This document shows positions 5,994 through 7,237 of a DNA stretch of 7,237 nucleotides, one piece after another. The stretch's first letter is position 1. Each line of letters begins with the position of its first letter. A program made the translations under genes and the position numbers. Below the pieces are notes generated by a model. That model searched no databases and had not been told where the DNA came from. It saw nothing but the letters and a program-made list of their open reading frames with translations. The stretch is from Phycisphaerales bacterium (GTDB lineage: Bacteria > Planctomycetota > Phycisphaerae > Phycisphaerales > UBA1924). The stretch spans positions 1-7,237 of the forward strand of contig SLFH01000329.1 in NCBI GenBank assembly GCA_007124345.1. The letters run 5' to 3'.

Positions 5994-7237
5994 TCAGCCG
6001 AGCGAGACCGTTTCGTGAGGGTACGAGTACCGGCCCCCGTGGGCCTTGCCCTGGAGGAGAGCCGCGAAGAGGGCCAGGGCGCCGACGCGCCCGAGGAACA
6101 TGGTGAAAGTGAGCACGACCTTGCTGGCCGGGGTCAGCTCATCGGTGATGCCCAGCGAGAGGCCCGTTGTTGTGCCGGCGCTGATGCACTCGAAGAAGAT
6201 CAGCTCGAAGTCGAAAGGTTCGAGGATGCACAGGATCAGGGTGGCGGCGAGGATCAGGGCCAGAAGGCTGAATGCGATCGTGGCGGCCTTCTTCACCAGC
6301 GCGTCGGGGATCGCCCGCCCGAACGCCTCGGTATCGCTCCGCTGGCGGAGCGTGGCGATGACCGACAGGGCGAGCAGGGCGACGGCGACGGTCTTGATCC
6401 CGCCCGCGGCCGAACCGGGCGAGCCCCCGATCAGCATCAGCACCATCAGCGAGAAGCGGCTGCCGGGCGCCAGCTCCTCCATCGGGACGGTGTTGAACCC
6501 GCTGGTCCTGGCCGCGAGGGACATGAAGTGGGCGTCGGCGATGGTCTGGCCGAGCTGCGCGGGTCCGTGGTACGCGATCTGCGCGCCGAAGATCGCCACG
6601 AACCCCGCGGCGTAGACGATCAGCGTCGTCGAGATCACCAGCTTGGAATGGAGTGTCAGCCTCGGCGGCTTGTGCCCCTTGCGCCTGGCTCTCTTGCGGG
6701 CCGGCGGCCAGACGACGCGCCCGATGTCCTGAAGCACAAAGTAGCCCGTGCTTCCGACAACCACGAGGGTGAGCACGAGGAACTGGGCCTTGATGGCGGT
6801 GCGGTAGGGCACCATGCTGTCACCGGTGAGGTCGAACCCGGCGTTGCAGAAGGCGCTGACGGAGTGGAAGAGACTCAGACCGACGCGTTGCAGCGGAGCG
6901 ATCGCCGAGCCGTCGGCGGAACGCCAGAGGGGATACATCGCCGCGGCAACCGCCAATTCCAGGATGATCGTCGTGATGACGATGAAGCGGATGAACGAGG
7001 TGATCTTGTGGGCGGGGTACTGCTCCATCGCGCCCGAGAGGGTGATGTTCTGGCGGAACGAGAGCCTGCCGCCCAAGAGCAGCGCGAGCGTCGAGCCGAA
7101 GATGATCAGCCCCAGGCCCCCGAGCTGGATGAAGACGCCGATGATCGTGTGCCCGACGGGTGTGAAGTCGCCCAGCGTCTCGCGGACGGTCAGCCCGGTG
7201 ACGCAGACCGCGGAGGTCATCGTGAAGAGGGCGTCGA
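5994..7237 (-). CDS. ktrB: TrkH/KtrB-type potassium-translocating membrane subunit; 5' end outside the window
   Basis: An integral inner-membrane protein of the Trk/Ktr/HKT superfamily that carries potassium uptake and pairs with the KtrA encoded next. The window shows the last 413 residues, and the frame runs off the right edge. The ATG at 7220 is internal, because the residues before it (DALFT) belong to the first pore loop. All four pore loops are visible, each with the selectivity-filter glycine: CVTGL (glycine codon 7196-7194), CNAGF (6839-6837), RTSGF (6500-6498) and TTTGL (6164-6162). GGSPGSAAGGIKT, counted 265-277 from the ATG at 7220, matches the conserved gate region after the third filter. 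Many hydrophobic helices alternate with loops, and a basic cytoplasmic linker (172-194) joins the second and third repeats. Probably only the first helix and the start are missing. The stop is TGA. Confidence 0.95.
   Translation of the reverse strand, partial: DALFTMTSAVCVTGLTVRETLGDFTPVGHTIIGVFIQLGGLGLIIFGSTLALLLGGRLSFRQNITLSGAMEQYPAHKITSFIRFIVITTIILELAVAAAMYPLWRSADGSAIAPLQRVGLSLFHSVSAFCNAGFDLTGDSMVPYRTAIKAQFLVLTLVVVGSTGYFVLQDIGRVVWPPARKRARRKGHKPPRLTLHSKLVISTTLIVYAAGFVAIFGAQIAYHGPAQLGQTIADAHFMSLAARTSGFNTVPMEELAPGSRFSLMVLMLIGGSPGSAAGGIKTVAVALLALSVIATLRQRSDTEAFGRAIPDALVKKAATIAFSLLALILAATLILCILEPFDFELIFFECISAGTTTGLSLGITDELTPASKVVLTFTMFLGRVGALALFAALLQGKAHGGRYSYPHETVSLG

Overview
The window comes from a high-GC bacterium and most likely from a member of the Planctomycetota, possibly a Phycisphaerae-type lineage. 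The strongest clue is the LEPRVLLS motif near the N-terminus of the large secreted protein. It is the LEPR-XLL signature found mainly in planctomycete exported proteins. Every convincing gene lies on the minus strand, so transcription runs from right to left.

Layout in transcription order. (1) 7237-5994: a TrkH/KtrB potassium-translocating subunit, cut by the right edge just upstream of its first selectivity-filter loop. (2) 5974-5297: its cytoplasmic RCK regulator, KtrA/TrkA. (3) 5300-4296: hydroxymethylglutaryl-CoA lyase. (4) 4299-3541: an enoyl-CoA hydratase/isomerase (crotonase) family protein. (5) 3540-3312: a 229-base intergenic leader with a possible -10 box, two GC-only hairpins and a clear Shine-Dalgarno sequence. 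(6) 3311-1: a subtilisin-family (S8) protease of more than 1100 residues that runs off the left edge.

Genes 1 to 4 look like one operon. KtrB and KtrA are 19 bases apart, KtrA and the lyase overlap by ATGA, and the lyase and the crotonase overlap by GTGA. The first pair makes a Ktr-type potassium uptake system. The second pair corresponds to the last steps of leucine breakdown, in which 3-methylglutaconyl-CoA is hydrated to HMG-CoA and then cleaved to acetoacetate and acetyl-CoA. However, the crotonase lacks both usual catalytic glutamates. The protease appears to be a separate transcription unit. Its order is LEPR-XLL, propeptide, S8 catalytic domain, Ig-like domain, PPC domain, P/Homo B domain, PPC domain, then more sequence beyond the window.

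The least expected signal is compositional. The palindrome ACGT occurs only once in 7.2 kb, although ACG is very common. Synonymous codons appear to be chosen to avoid it in three of the five genes. No RNA gene, mobile element or CRISPR array is visible.
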